DNA of 64,000 nucleotides from DATARR01 sp034666985 (GTDB lineage: Bacteria; Acidobacteriota; Thermoanaerobaculia; Multivoradales; UBA5704). A program made the position numbers and the translations under genes. The stretch is taken from NCBI GenBank assembly GCA_034666985.1, contig JAXDKS010000069.1:142424-206423 (forward strand), read 5' to 3'. The notes beneath the pieces are model-generated. The model worked only from the letters and a program-made list of their open reading frames with translations. It searched no databases and was not told where the DNA came from. Positions 42,685 to 49,320 of the stretch are shown here, piece by piece (the stretch's first letter is position 1; each line of letters opens with the position of its first letter).

Positions 42685-43676
42685 GGCTGCGCTCCACTTG
42701 GCTCCGGCAGCCGGAAGGCATTGACCACGTCCTCCGGCCAGGGGGGGAGATCGTGGCCTCGGAAGAGCTGGCAGCGGCCCTCCCCGAGCGTCCGGGCCTC
42801 CTCCAGGGCGGACCGCGCCGCTCGCAGGAGCCCGTCGGGCGTGTCGCCGTCCAGCGGGAACCAGGCCGCGCCCACGCTGACCCGCAGGCGGACGCTCCCG
42901 TCGCCTTCGAACGGCGCCGAGGCGGCGAGGCGGAGCCTCTCCGCCACCATGCGGACCCCCAGCGCGGTGGCGGCGTTGGGGAGCAGCGCCGCGATCTCGT
43001 TGTCCTCCAGACGCCCCAGGGAGTCTCCCCGGCGCACACACCAGGTGAGCCGCCGGCCGATCTCCCCCAGCAGCCGCACCGCGGAGGCGAGCCCCAGCCG
43101 CTCGCGCACCTCCCCGAGGCCGCCCAGACCGATTCGCAGCAGGGCCGGCTTCTCGCGGAACCGCCCGGCGAACGCCAGCCCATCCTGGAGCTTGCGCAGG
43201 AAGGCCAGCCGGCCGGTGAGCCCGGTCTCGGGGTCCTGCGAGAGCCGCGATACCGACTGCCGGCTGCGCCGCAACTGGCGGTGGCGGATGAGCGCATGGC
43301 GCAGGCGACGGCCGAGGTCCGCCGGCACCTCTCCCGGCGTCACCACGTAATCCTGGACCCCCGCCTCGATCGCCTGCAGCTCCAGCTCCTCGTCCGGATG
43401 CCCGGTCAGCAGCACGACCGGAATGCGGGGGGCCAGCATCTGGGCCCGGAAGAGCAGGCTCCGGCCGGCCTCCCCCGGCAGCGCGAGATCGATCACCAGC
43501 ACGTCATAGGGACGCCGCCGCAGGGCTTCGACCGCCGGCTCCAGCCGCGGCACGTAATCGACCTCGAACCGGCGGCCGGCCAGGCGATCGGCGATCGCCC
43601 GCTCGCTCGCGGCGTCGTCCACGACCGCCAGGACGGCGGGATTGCACGGGTTCTCGACCGCTTCATGGGACCACAC
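42681..43676 (-). CDS. Receiver-GGDEF protein with degenerate active site
   Basis: Encodes 331 aa. The N-terminal receiver (VLAVVDDAASERAIADRLAG, acceptor in VLVIDLALPGEAG) is intact. The second half aligns with a GGDEF domain (DPETGLTGRLAFLRKLQDGL start) but the signature reads RLEDNEI, so it should not make c-di-GMP. It may be a regulatory or GTP-binding remnant. It leads a chain of three genes joined by 4-bp overlaps, driven by a sigma-54-type promoter inside the preceding gene. Confidence 0.82.
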   Translation of the reverse strand: MWSHEAVENPCNPAVLAVVDDAASERAIADRLAGRRFEVDYVPRLEPAVEALRRRPYDVLVIDLALPGEAGRSLLFRAQMLAPRIPVVLLTGHPDEELELQAIEAGVQDYVVTPGEVPADLGRRLRHALIRHRQLRRSRQSVSRLSQDPETGLTGRLAFLRKLQDGLAFAGRFREKPALLRIGLGGLGEVRERLGLASAVRLLGEIGRRLTWCVRRGDSLGRLEDNEIAALLPNAATALGVRMVAERLRLAASAPFEGDGSVRLRVSVGAAWFPLDGDTPDGLLRAARSALEEARTLGEGRCQLFRGHDLPPWPEDVVNAFRLPEPSGAQP

Positions 43677-43712
43677 GCCAGCTCCTCCAGAGAAAGCCTT
43701 CAGGTCGGCTGT

Positions 43713-44210
43713 TCAACGTCGGGTTTGGGTTCGCAACGTTGCAAGATCGATACCGCGATTGTCCCCGGGGGGAGCGGTCTCAGCGGCAGCCGGATCTCTC
43801 CAGATCCTGGACATTCCGTCCAGATTCTGGACGGCCGGCGCGAGCAGCTCCGCCACCTCCTCGGCGATGCGGGTGAGCGGCTGCGGCTTGGACAGCAGCC
43901 GGACGGCGCCGAGTCTGGCGAGCTCGGCCTCGACCTCGGCGCTGCCGTAGGCGGTCAGCAGGATCGCCGGCGTCTCCGGCTGCCGCTCGCGCAGCCGGCG
44001 CAGCACGTCCAGGCCACCGCGGGGCTCGTGCACCCCCAGCCGCAGATCGACGACGACCAGCGCATAAGCGCCCGCGGCGAGCAGGCTCCCGGCCTGCTCG
44101 CGGCTGCTCGCCCGGTCGACCTCGTAGCCGCAGCGGGAGAGATAGTCGCCCATGGCGAACAGGATCGCGGCCTCGTCGTCGACGACCAGCAGCCGGTGGG
44201 GAGGGCTCAT
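43713..44210 (-). CDS. Response regulator with short C-terminal extension
   Basis: Encodes 165 aa; the start overlaps the NtrC-type gene stop (ATGA). Receiver residues are present: VVDDEAAI, acceptor in LVVVDLRLGVHEPRGG, the Thr of AILLTAYGSAEVE, Lys of LLSKPQPLT. The last 45 residues (AVQNLDGMSRIWRDPAAAET and on) are not receiver; the DNA for this tail carries the palindromic sites and sigma-54 promoter of the next gene. So the tail may be dictated by regulatory DNA rather than protein function. Confidence 0.88.
   Translation of the reverse strand: MSPPHRLLVVDDEAAILFAMGDYLSRCGYEVDRASSREQAGSLLAAGAYALVVVDLRLGVHEPRGGLDVLRRLRERQPETPAILLTAYGSAEVEAELARLGAVRLLSKPQPLTRIAEEVAELLAPAVQNLDGMSRIWRDPAAAETAPPGDNRGIDLATLRTQTRR
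43740..43755 (-). promoter_or_regulatory. Sigma-54-type promoter inside the 3' end of the 43713-44210 gene
   Basis: On the minus strand CGGTATCGATCTTGCA, with GG-N10-GC spacing and perfect TTGCA. It would start the receiver-GGDEF/EAL/kinase transcript; the ATG at 43676 is 64 nt downstream. Confidence 0.7.
43798..43832 (-). promoter_or_regulatory. Tandem palindromic UAS embedded in coding sequence
   Basis: CTCCAGATCCTGGAC (43798-43812) and GTCCAGATTCTGGAC (43818-43832), 20 bp apart, the second a perfect palindrome. They lie 44-78 bp upstream of the -24 element and within codons of the response regulator. Confidence 0.8.
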
Positions 44211-45562
44211 GACTGGAACCGGGAGAGGTCCACCCGGTGCTCCTTGATCTTCTGGTAGAGCGTGCTGCGCGGGATGCCGAGGCGCTGGGCGGCGTTGACC
44301 ACCCGCCCGCGCTCCTCGCGCAGCACCCGCTCGATCTGCTGCTTTTCGAGCTCGACCAGCGTCTGCCCGCCGCCCGCGGCCGCGGGCTCGGCCAGGATCG
44401 GGGCGAAGCGGAAGTCGGAAGGCCGGATCTCTCCCTCCTCGGCGCGCAGCACGGCGCGCTCCAGCACGTTGCGCAGCTCGCGGACGTTGCCCGGCCAGGA
44501 GTAGGCGCGCAGGGCCTCCAGGGCCCCCGGAGCCAGGCGCGCCCCGGGCCGGCCCAGGTCGCGCCCGAGCTGCGCGAGCAGGCGCAGGGCGAGCGGCGCG
44601 ATGTCCTCGCGCCGCTCCCGCAGCGGCGGCACGGCGAGCGGGATGGTGTTGATGCGGAAGAAGAGGTCGCTGCGGAACCGCCCTTCGCGCACGAGGCTCG
44701 CCAGCTCCTGGTTGGTGGCGGCGATCAGGAAGACGTCCACCTGCCGGTCGGCGACCTCGCCCAGGCGGCGGAAGCGCTTGTCCTCGATCACCTTGAGCAC
44801 CTTCGGCTGCACCGCCGGGTCGAGGTCCCCCATCTCGTCGAGGAAGAGCGTGCCACGGTGGGCCACTTCGAAGAGCCCCTTCTTCTCGTTCACGGCGCCG
44901 GTGAAGGCGCCGCGGGAGTGGCCGAACAGCTCGCTTTCGAGGAACTCGCGCGACAGGCCGGCGCAGTTGAGGTCGACGAACGGCTCATTCCGGCGCGACC
45001 CCTGCTCGTGCAGCCAGCGCGCCAGCACCCCCTTGCCGCTGCCCGTCTCCCCCTGGATGAGGATGGGCCCCTCCGAGCGCAGCGCCACGGCCGCCTCCCG
45101 GGCGAGCTCGCGCACCGCCGCGCTGGTGCCGATGAAGGGGTCGACCTCGTCGCGCGACCGGCGCGACTGCCGGGCGGCCTGGCGGCGGCGGTTGCGCTGG
45201 TTCTCCAGGGCCCGCTCGAGCACCACCGCCAGCGCCGGCAGCTCGACCGGCTTGGTGAGGAAGTTCTCCGCCCCCTCCTTGATCGCCCGCACCGCGAGGT
45301 CGATCGAGCCGTGACCGGTCAGCACCACGACCGGGAGCTGCGGATCGACCTCCTGGACCTCGGGCAGGAAGTCCAGGGCATTGCCGTCGGGCAGGGAGTA
45401 GTCGACCACGATGGCGTCCGGGCGCTCGCGCTGGAACACGGCGCGCGCCTGCTCGAGGCTCGCCGCCTCCAGCACGCCGAAGCCGCGGGATTCGAGGAAG
45501 TCGCGGATGCCGAACCGTACGATCGGCTCGTCCTCCACCACGAGGATCCGGTCTTCAGCCAT
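44207..45562 (-). CDS. NtrC-family sigma-54-dependent transcriptional activator
   Basis: Encodes 451 aa. Receiver 1-120 with acceptor D54 (VVDYSLPDG), central AAA+ domain with Walker A GETGSGKG (171-178) and the sigma-54-contacting loop GAFTGA (218-223) intact, Walker B FLDEMGDL, and a Fis-type helix-turn-helix at the end (GRVVNAAQRLGIPRSTLYQK). It would bind an upstream palindromic site, remodel sigma-54 polymerase and activate transcription. It is 3 bp from the kinase gene, so they form a two-component pair. The palindrome-plus-sigma-54 promoters around it make it the best candidate to bind GTCCAGA sites. Confidence 0.95.
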   Translation of the reverse strand: MAEDRILVVEDEPIVRFGIRDFLESRGFGVLEAASLEQARAVFQRERPDAIVVDYSLPDGNALDFLPEVQEVDPQLPVVVLTGHGSIDLAVRAIKEGAENFLTKPVELPALAVVLERALENQRNRRRQAARQSRRSRDEVDPFIGTSAAVRELAREAAVALRSEGPILIQGETGSGKGVLARWLHEQGSRRNEPFVDLNCAGLSREFLESELFGHSRGAFTGAVNEKKGLFEVAHRGTLFLDEMGDLDPAVQPKVLKVIEDKRFRRLGEVADRQVDVFLIAATNQELASLVREGRFRSDLFFRINTIPLAVPPLRERREDIAPLALRLLAQLGRDLGRPGARLAPGALEALRAYSWPGNVRELRNVLERAVLRAEEGEIRPSDFRFAPILAEPAAAGGGQTLVELEKQQIERVLREERGRVVNAAQRLGIPRSTLYQKIKEHRVDLSRFQS

Positions 45563-45565
45563 GCT

Positions 45566-47113
45566 TCAGCGCCCCTCCGCCGGTCGCAGGGAAGGAATTT
45601 CGAGATGGATCACGGCGCCGCCCTCGGGGTGGTTCGCGGCGCGGACCCTGCCGCCGTGCCCCTCGATCACCCGCGAGACGATCGACAGCCCCAGCCCCGT
45701 GCCGCCGCTGCGCCGGGAGAAGAACGGCTCCGTCACCCGCGGCAGGTCCGCCGGGGTGAAGCCGGGGCCCCGGTCGCGCACCGAGACGCGCATCCAGGGG
45801 GCGCCCTCCACGGTAAACGGCACGGCCTCCATCGTCACCTCGCCGCCGGCCGGCGAGTGCTGGACGGCGTTCTCGACCACGTTCTTGATCGCCTGCGTCA
45901 ACTGCTGCGCGTCGAGCAGCGCGGTGGGGAGGCCGGGCTCCAGGCGGAGGGCCAGCGAGACCCCCAGGCGCTCGGCGAGCGGCCGGCAGAGGTCGAGGGC
46001 GCCCTCGACGGACTCGGAGATCTCCCGCGGCACCATGTCGAACCGGGCGGGCTTGCCGTAGTCGAGGAGGTCCTGCATGAGCCGTGTCATCCGCCCGAGC
46101 TCCTGGCGCAGCAGGGGCAGGTACGGCCGGTGCTCCGGCTGGTCGCCGAACCGGCTCTCGAAGGCGTCGAGCACGGCGCTCATGCCGAAGAGAGGGTTCC
46201 TCACCTCGTGCGCGACGCCCCCCACCACGGAGCCGAGCGCCGCCATGGTCTCCGAGCGGCGGAGCGACTCCTGGAGCCGCGCGGTCTTGGTGATGTCCCG
46301 CACCTGGACGATGACCCTCGTCTCGGCTTCGTCCGCCATCGGCGAGATGGCGGCCTCCACCTCCCAGGTCCGCTCCCGGCTCTCGTCCGTGGCCTCGCAC
46401 ACCTCGGGCACGAAGCTGTCGAGGACGCGATCCGCCAGCGCCGCCACCGTGGCCCAGGGCTGGCCGGAGCCGGCCTCGAGGACGCCGCGGCCGAGGATCT
46501 CGTGGTAGTCGCGGCCCAGGAGCTCCCGGGCGGCGCGGTTCAGCCGCTGGATGCGGCCGTTCAGGCCGAGGAGCAGGAGGGGGGATTCAATGGCGTCGAA
46601 GGTCGACCGCCACTCGAAGGCGGCCCGCTCGAGGGCCTGGCGGAGCTGCGCCTGGCGTTCCTCGGCCTCCTTGTGGGCGCTGACGTCGCGCGTCACGGAC
46701 ACCCAAGACTCCCGGCCCTTGCCCAGCGGCCGGCCGATCACCCGGATGGTGCTCTCCGTCCAGAGGTAGCTCCCGTCCTTGCGGCGGAAGCGGTAGGTGA
46801 TCACCTCCGACTCCGAGGAGGTGACCAGTGCGTCGTATCTCCTCTCGGCCTGCTCCAGGTCGTCCGGGTACAGGAAGTCGAAGACGGGGCGCCCCTGCAG
46901 CTCCTTCGGCTCATAGCCGAGCAGCCGGCGGCAGGCGCCCGAGGCGAAGACGAACGCCGTGTCCGGCGTGTGGGTCGAGATCAGGTCCGAGGTGGTCCCC
47001 AGCACCAGCCGGTGCCAGTCGTCGCGGATGGCCAGCTTCCGCTCCCGGCGCTCGCGTTCGGTGGGAGAAAAGCGGTCCTCTTCCAGGGGCTGCTCAATTT
47101 CCAGGGTCGACAT
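45566..47113 (-). CDS. PAS sensor histidine kinase, partner of the NtrC-type activator
   Basis: Encodes 515 aa, no membrane segment. Two PAS domains (about 35-150 and 165-275; RRKDGSYLWTESTIRVIG, LGLNGRIQRLNRAARELLG) precede HisKA with H302 in GGVAHEVRNPLFGM and HATPase (KNVVENAVQHSPAGG, GTGLGLSIVSRVIEGHGG). The HEVRNP form is the NtrB/ZraS-type dimerisation helix usual for kinases of NtrC regulators. Its own promoter is sigma-54-type with palindromic UAS, so the pair is probably autoregulated. Short ATG-proximal leader of about 37 nt. Confidence 0.93.
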   Translation of the reverse strand: MSTLEIEQPLEEDRFSPTERERRERKLAIRDDWHRLVLGTTSDLISTHTPDTAFVFASGACRRLLGYEPKELQGRPVFDFLYPDDLEQAERRYDALVTSSESEVITYRFRRKDGSYLWTESTIRVIGRPLGKGRESWVSVTRDVSAHKEAEERQAQLRQALERAAFEWRSTFDAIESPLLLLGLNGRIQRLNRAARELLGRDYHEILGRGVLEAGSGQPWATVAALADRVLDSFVPEVCEATDESRERTWEVEAAISPMADEAETRVIVQVRDITKTARLQESLRRSETMAALGSVVGGVAHEVRNPLFGMSAVLDAFESRFGDQPEHRPYLPLLRQELGRMTRLMQDLLDYGKPARFDMVPREISESVEGALDLCRPLAERLGVSLALRLEPGLPTALLDAQQLTQAIKNVVENAVQHSPAGGEVTMEAVPFTVEGAPWMRVSVRDRGPGFTPADLPRVTEPFFSRRSGGTGLGLSIVSRVIEGHGGRVRAANHPEGGAVIHLEIPSLRPAEGR

Positions 47114-47148
47114 CGATCACCATTGTAAAGGTATTCAGTAAATGATAC

Positions 47149-47164
47149 TGCATCTCGCGTGCCA
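47149..47164 (-). promoter_or_regulatory. Sigma-54-type promoter of the kinase/NtrC operon
   Basis: On the minus strand TGGCACGCGAGATGCA: perfect -24, -12 ATGCA, GG-N10-GC spacing, 36 nt before the ATG at 47113. Confidence 0.75.
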
Positions 47165-47218
47165 AAGCCCTGGGAAGGAGGTCTCCCTGGAGCGGACGGG
47201 CGTGGCTGCCGGCAGACC

Positions 47219-47253
47219 GTCTGGATTCTGGAGCGGACGTCCAGATTCTGGAC
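47219..47253 (-). promoter_or_regulatory. Tandem palindromic UAS of the kinase/NtrC operon
   Basis: GTCTGGATTCTGGAG (47219-47233) and GTCCAGATTCTGGAC (47239-47253), 20 bp apart, 56-90 bp upstream of the -24 element. Confidence 0.8.
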
Positions 47254-47272
47254 GGCGGTCGGCGGTCGAAGC

Positions 47273-47299
47273 AAAAAAGAGGGGGCCTTGGGGCCCCCT
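47273..47299 (-). terminator. Rho-independent terminator of the PilZ gene
   Basis: On the minus strand AGGGGGCC-CCAA-GGCCCCCT forms a perfect 8-bp stem and is followed by CTTTTTT. It lies 43 bp after the PilZ stop and shields the next promoter region. Confidence 0.85.
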
Positions 47300-47341
47300 G
47301 AATGGGATGGGAGTACAACTCGCGCTCCCGCGACCGCGGGA

Positions 47342-47740
47342 TCAGGCGCCGATCGACTCGGGCGCGAGCACGGTATCGATCCAGGACTCCAGCCGGCGCG
47401 CTCCCAGCGCCGCGAACTCGACGAAGCGGACGCCCATGCCGCGCGGCTCGCGCCAGCGCCGGCGCCAGCAGACCACGGCCTTGGCGCACACGGGCGTGCC
47501 GGCCTCGTCGCGAGGATGGAACTCGAGCTCGATCGTCGTCCCCTCCGGGTAGGTGTGACGGGTGGCGAGGAACATCCCGCCGAGGCTCACGTCCTCGGCC
47601 ACGGCTCTGAGGTACTGCCGCTCCGGCCGGCGCAGGTGCACCTCCTGATAACGCACCCGCACTCCGGCCGCCAGGCGGCGGAAGGCCCGGCGCTCCTCGT
47701 CCTGCGGCTGTGTCGGGACGGCACTCGGTTCTCCGTTCAT
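47342..47740 (-). CDS. PilZ-domain c-di-GMP receptor protein
   Basis: Encodes 132 aa; ATG at 47740 has GGAG 9 nt upstream. A PilZ domain covers most of the protein: the RRAFRR c-di-GMP-binding Arg motif near residue 17, then EDVSLGGMFLAT (the D/NxSxxG motif) and a closing beta-barrel (VCAKAVVCWRRRW, GMGVRFVEF). Binding would change its partner contacts. It is divergent from the GGDEF gene at 47978 and shares a pair of palindromes with it, linking c-di-GMP production and sensing in one regulatory unit. Confidence 0.93.
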   Translation of the reverse strand: MNGEPSAVPTQPQDEERRAFRRLAAGVRVRYQEVHLRRPERQYLRAVAEDVSLGGMFLATRHTYPEGTTIELEFHPRDEAGTPVCAKAVVCWRRRWREPRGMGVRFVEFAALGARRLESWIDTVLAPESIGA

Positions 47741-47778
47741 CGTGGGCTCCTTTCGCGTCGAGTCTCGTCCCCCAGGAC

Positions 47779-47794
47779 AGCAAGAGCCGGGCCA
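47779..47794 (-). promoter_or_regulatory. Sigma-54-type promoter of the PilZ gene
   Basis: On the minus strand TGGCCCGGCTCTTGCT: TGGC at -24 and TTGCT at -12, GG-N10-GC spacing, 39 nt before the ATG at 47740. Confidence 0.65.
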
Positions 47795-47847
47795 GCGGCG
47801 AAGGAGAGGAGATCGCGGGGAGAGGCGCCGCGGGACCTCTGCGGGCC

Positions 47848-47882
47848 GTCCAGAATCTGGAGGAGGCATCTGGACTCCGGAC
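47848..47882. promoter_or_regulatory. Shared tandem palindromic UAS between PilZ and GGDEF genes
   Basis: GTCCAGAATCTGGAG (47848-47862) and ATCTGGACTCCGGAC (47868-47882), 20 bp apart. They lie 45-79 bp from the GGDEF promoter and 55-90 bp from the divergent PilZ promoter, so one activator could serve both. Confidence 0.78.
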
Positions 47883-47925
47883 GGTTCCCGCGCCGCGCCA
47901 GGGTCGCCGCAGAGGGATGTGTCTC

Positions 47926-47941
47926 TGGCATTTCGCTTGCT
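47926..47941 (+). promoter_or_regulatory. Sigma-54-type promoter of the GGDEF gene
   Basis: TGGCATTTCGCTTGCT with GG-N10-GC spacing, 37 nt before the GTG start at 47978. Confidence 0.8.
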
Positions 47942-47956
47942 CTCCAGACGCTGGAC
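47942..47956 (+). promoter_or_regulatory. Extra single palindrome at the transcription start of the GGDEF gene
   Basis: CTCCAGACGCTGGAC matches the UAS motif and covers the expected +1 region directly downstream of the -12 element. Confidence 0.5.
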
Positions 47957-47977
47957 GAACACAAGAAGGAGGACGCC

Positions 47978-49009
47978 GTGAACGGAAGGTCGGGCGAGCG
48001 CTGGCTCCAGCAGGTCCTGGATGCCATGACGGAACAGATCGCCGTCCTGGACCGGCACGGGACCATCCTGATGGTCAACGAGGCCTGGCGGCGCTTCGGG
48101 GTCGAGAGTGGCAGCGCCGATCCCGCGAGCTTCGGCGTCAATTATCTGGAGGTCTGCCGCCGGGCCTCGATCCACGGAGGTGAGAGCTCCGAGGGGGCGC
48201 GGCGGCGGCTCGAAGGGCTGCGCGCCGTCTTGGAGGGCAAGCTCGACCAGTTCCAGCAGGAGTACGCCTGCCACTCGTCCACGGAGCGGCGCTGGGTCGT
48301 CCTCACCGCCACTCCCCTGACCGCAGACCCGGGCGGCGCGGTCGTCACCCAGGTCGACGTCACGAGCCGGAAGCTGCGCGAGCAGGAGATCCTGCGCCAG
48401 GCGGATCAGGACCCGCTGACCGGCCTGGCCAACCGCCGCCGCATCGAGGCCCAGGCCGTCCAGGCGCTGGCGGCGGCCCGGCGCAGCGGCCGCTCCGCGG
48501 CGGTGCTCGCCATCGACCTCGACGGCTTCAAGGCCGTCAACGACACCTACGGCCACCACGCGGGAGACCTCGCCCTGCGCCAGATCGCCGCCCGGCTCAC
48601 CGCCAAGACCGGTCCCTCCGGCCTGCTGGCGCGGCTCGGCGGGGACGAGTTCGTCGCCCTCCTGCCGGGGGTGGACGCCCGCGAGGCCGATGCCGTCGTG
48701 AAGGCCTATCTCGCCGCCTTCCTGCGCCCGCTCTCGATCGAGGGGCGGAAGATCTGCCTGGGCGGCAGCATCGGCATCGCCCTCTACCCGCAGCAGGGCC
48801 GGACCTTCGCCGAGTTGCTGCAGGCCGCCGACGCGGCGATGTACCGGGTGAAGTCCGCGAACGCCGGCAAGCCCCCCCGCGAGGGTGAGACCCCGCGGTC
48901 CGTCCCGCATGGACCGCGTGACCGCGGCGAAGAGCGCTGGCCGGACCGTGGCCGTTCCCGCGGGCGGGGCCACCGCTCCGGCCGGCGGCTGGCGACCTCG
49001 CGGCGCTGA
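47978..49009 (+). CDS. PAS-GGDEF diguanylate cyclase
   Basis: Encodes 343 aa from a GTG with AAGGAGG 6 nt upstream. An N-terminal PAS domain (about 8-130; IAVLDRHGTILMVNEAWRRF) leads to a GGDEF domain with intact RLGGDEF signature and the metal/substrate motifs DPLTGLANRR and AIDLDGFKAVND, so it should make c-di-GMP. An inhibitory RxxD is not obvious. The last 40 residues are Arg/Gly-rich and may be a run-on tail. It is the only GGDEF domain in the window with an intact motif; its promoter and UAS are shared with the PilZ gene. Confidence 0.92.
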   Translation: MNGRSGERWLQQVLDAMTEQIAVLDRHGTILMVNEAWRRFGVESGSADPASFGVNYLEVCRRASIHGGESSEGARRRLEGLRAVLEGKLDQFQQEYACHSSTERRWVVLTATPLTADPGGAVVTQVDVTSRKLREQEILRQADQDPLTGLANRRRIEAQAVQALAAARRSGRSAAVLAIDLDGFKAVNDTYGHHAGDLALRQIAARLTAKTGPSGLLARLGGDEFVALLPGVDAREADAVVKAYLAAFLRPLSIEGRKICLGGSIGIALYPQQGRTFAELLQAADAAMYRVKSANAGKPPREGETPRSVPHGPRDRGEERWPDRGRSRGRGHRSGRRLATSRR

Positions 49010-49147
49010 AGGCGGCGTATCAGCAACGGCGGAGCAACCCGCCGGTCCCCGTGAAAACTTCCCTTTCGAATCTGATCTCTCCTGGTTCCGTGCTGCTACG
49101 GAAGAAAACCTTTTTATCTACCTCCACGATCAGCCTCGACGAGAGGT

Positions 49148-49182
49148 CTCCGTCGTCTGGACGAAGCGTCCAATCTTTGGAT
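49148..49182 (+). promoter_or_regulatory. Tandem palindromic UAS of the metalloprotease gene
   Basis: CTCCGTCGTCTGGAC (49148-49162) and GTCCAATCTTTGGAT (49168-49182), 20 bp apart, 42-76 bp upstream of the -24 element. The rest of the 311-bp gap 49010-49320 shows no gene. Confidence 0.65.
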
Positions 49183-49222
49183 GATTCGCACACTATCCAT
49201 TGAAAACAAAGGTCTTTACTCC

Positions 49223-49238
49223 TGGTATCCACCTTGCA
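49223..49238 (+). promoter_or_regulatory. Sigma-54-type promoter of the metalloprotease gene
   Basis: TGGTATCCACCTTGCA with GG-N10-GC spacing and perfect TTGCA, 83 nt before the ATG at 49321. Confidence 0.75.
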
Positions 49239-49320
49239 AAAAGGCTCAACAACGCCGCAAAACCCTCGGCTTGGGTTGCTGCCTGAAAATGATCGGAATG
49301 ACCATCCATAGGAGAGAGCC

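Noticed and set aside
39433..43350. 1305-codon frame on the plus strand
   Set aside because: It is antisense to the receiver-GGDEF-EAL operon, which has intact motifs; the plus-strand product is repetitive and unmatched.
44237..47128. 963-codon frame on the plus strand
   Set aside because: Antisense to the NtrC activator and its kinase, both with full catalytic motifs.
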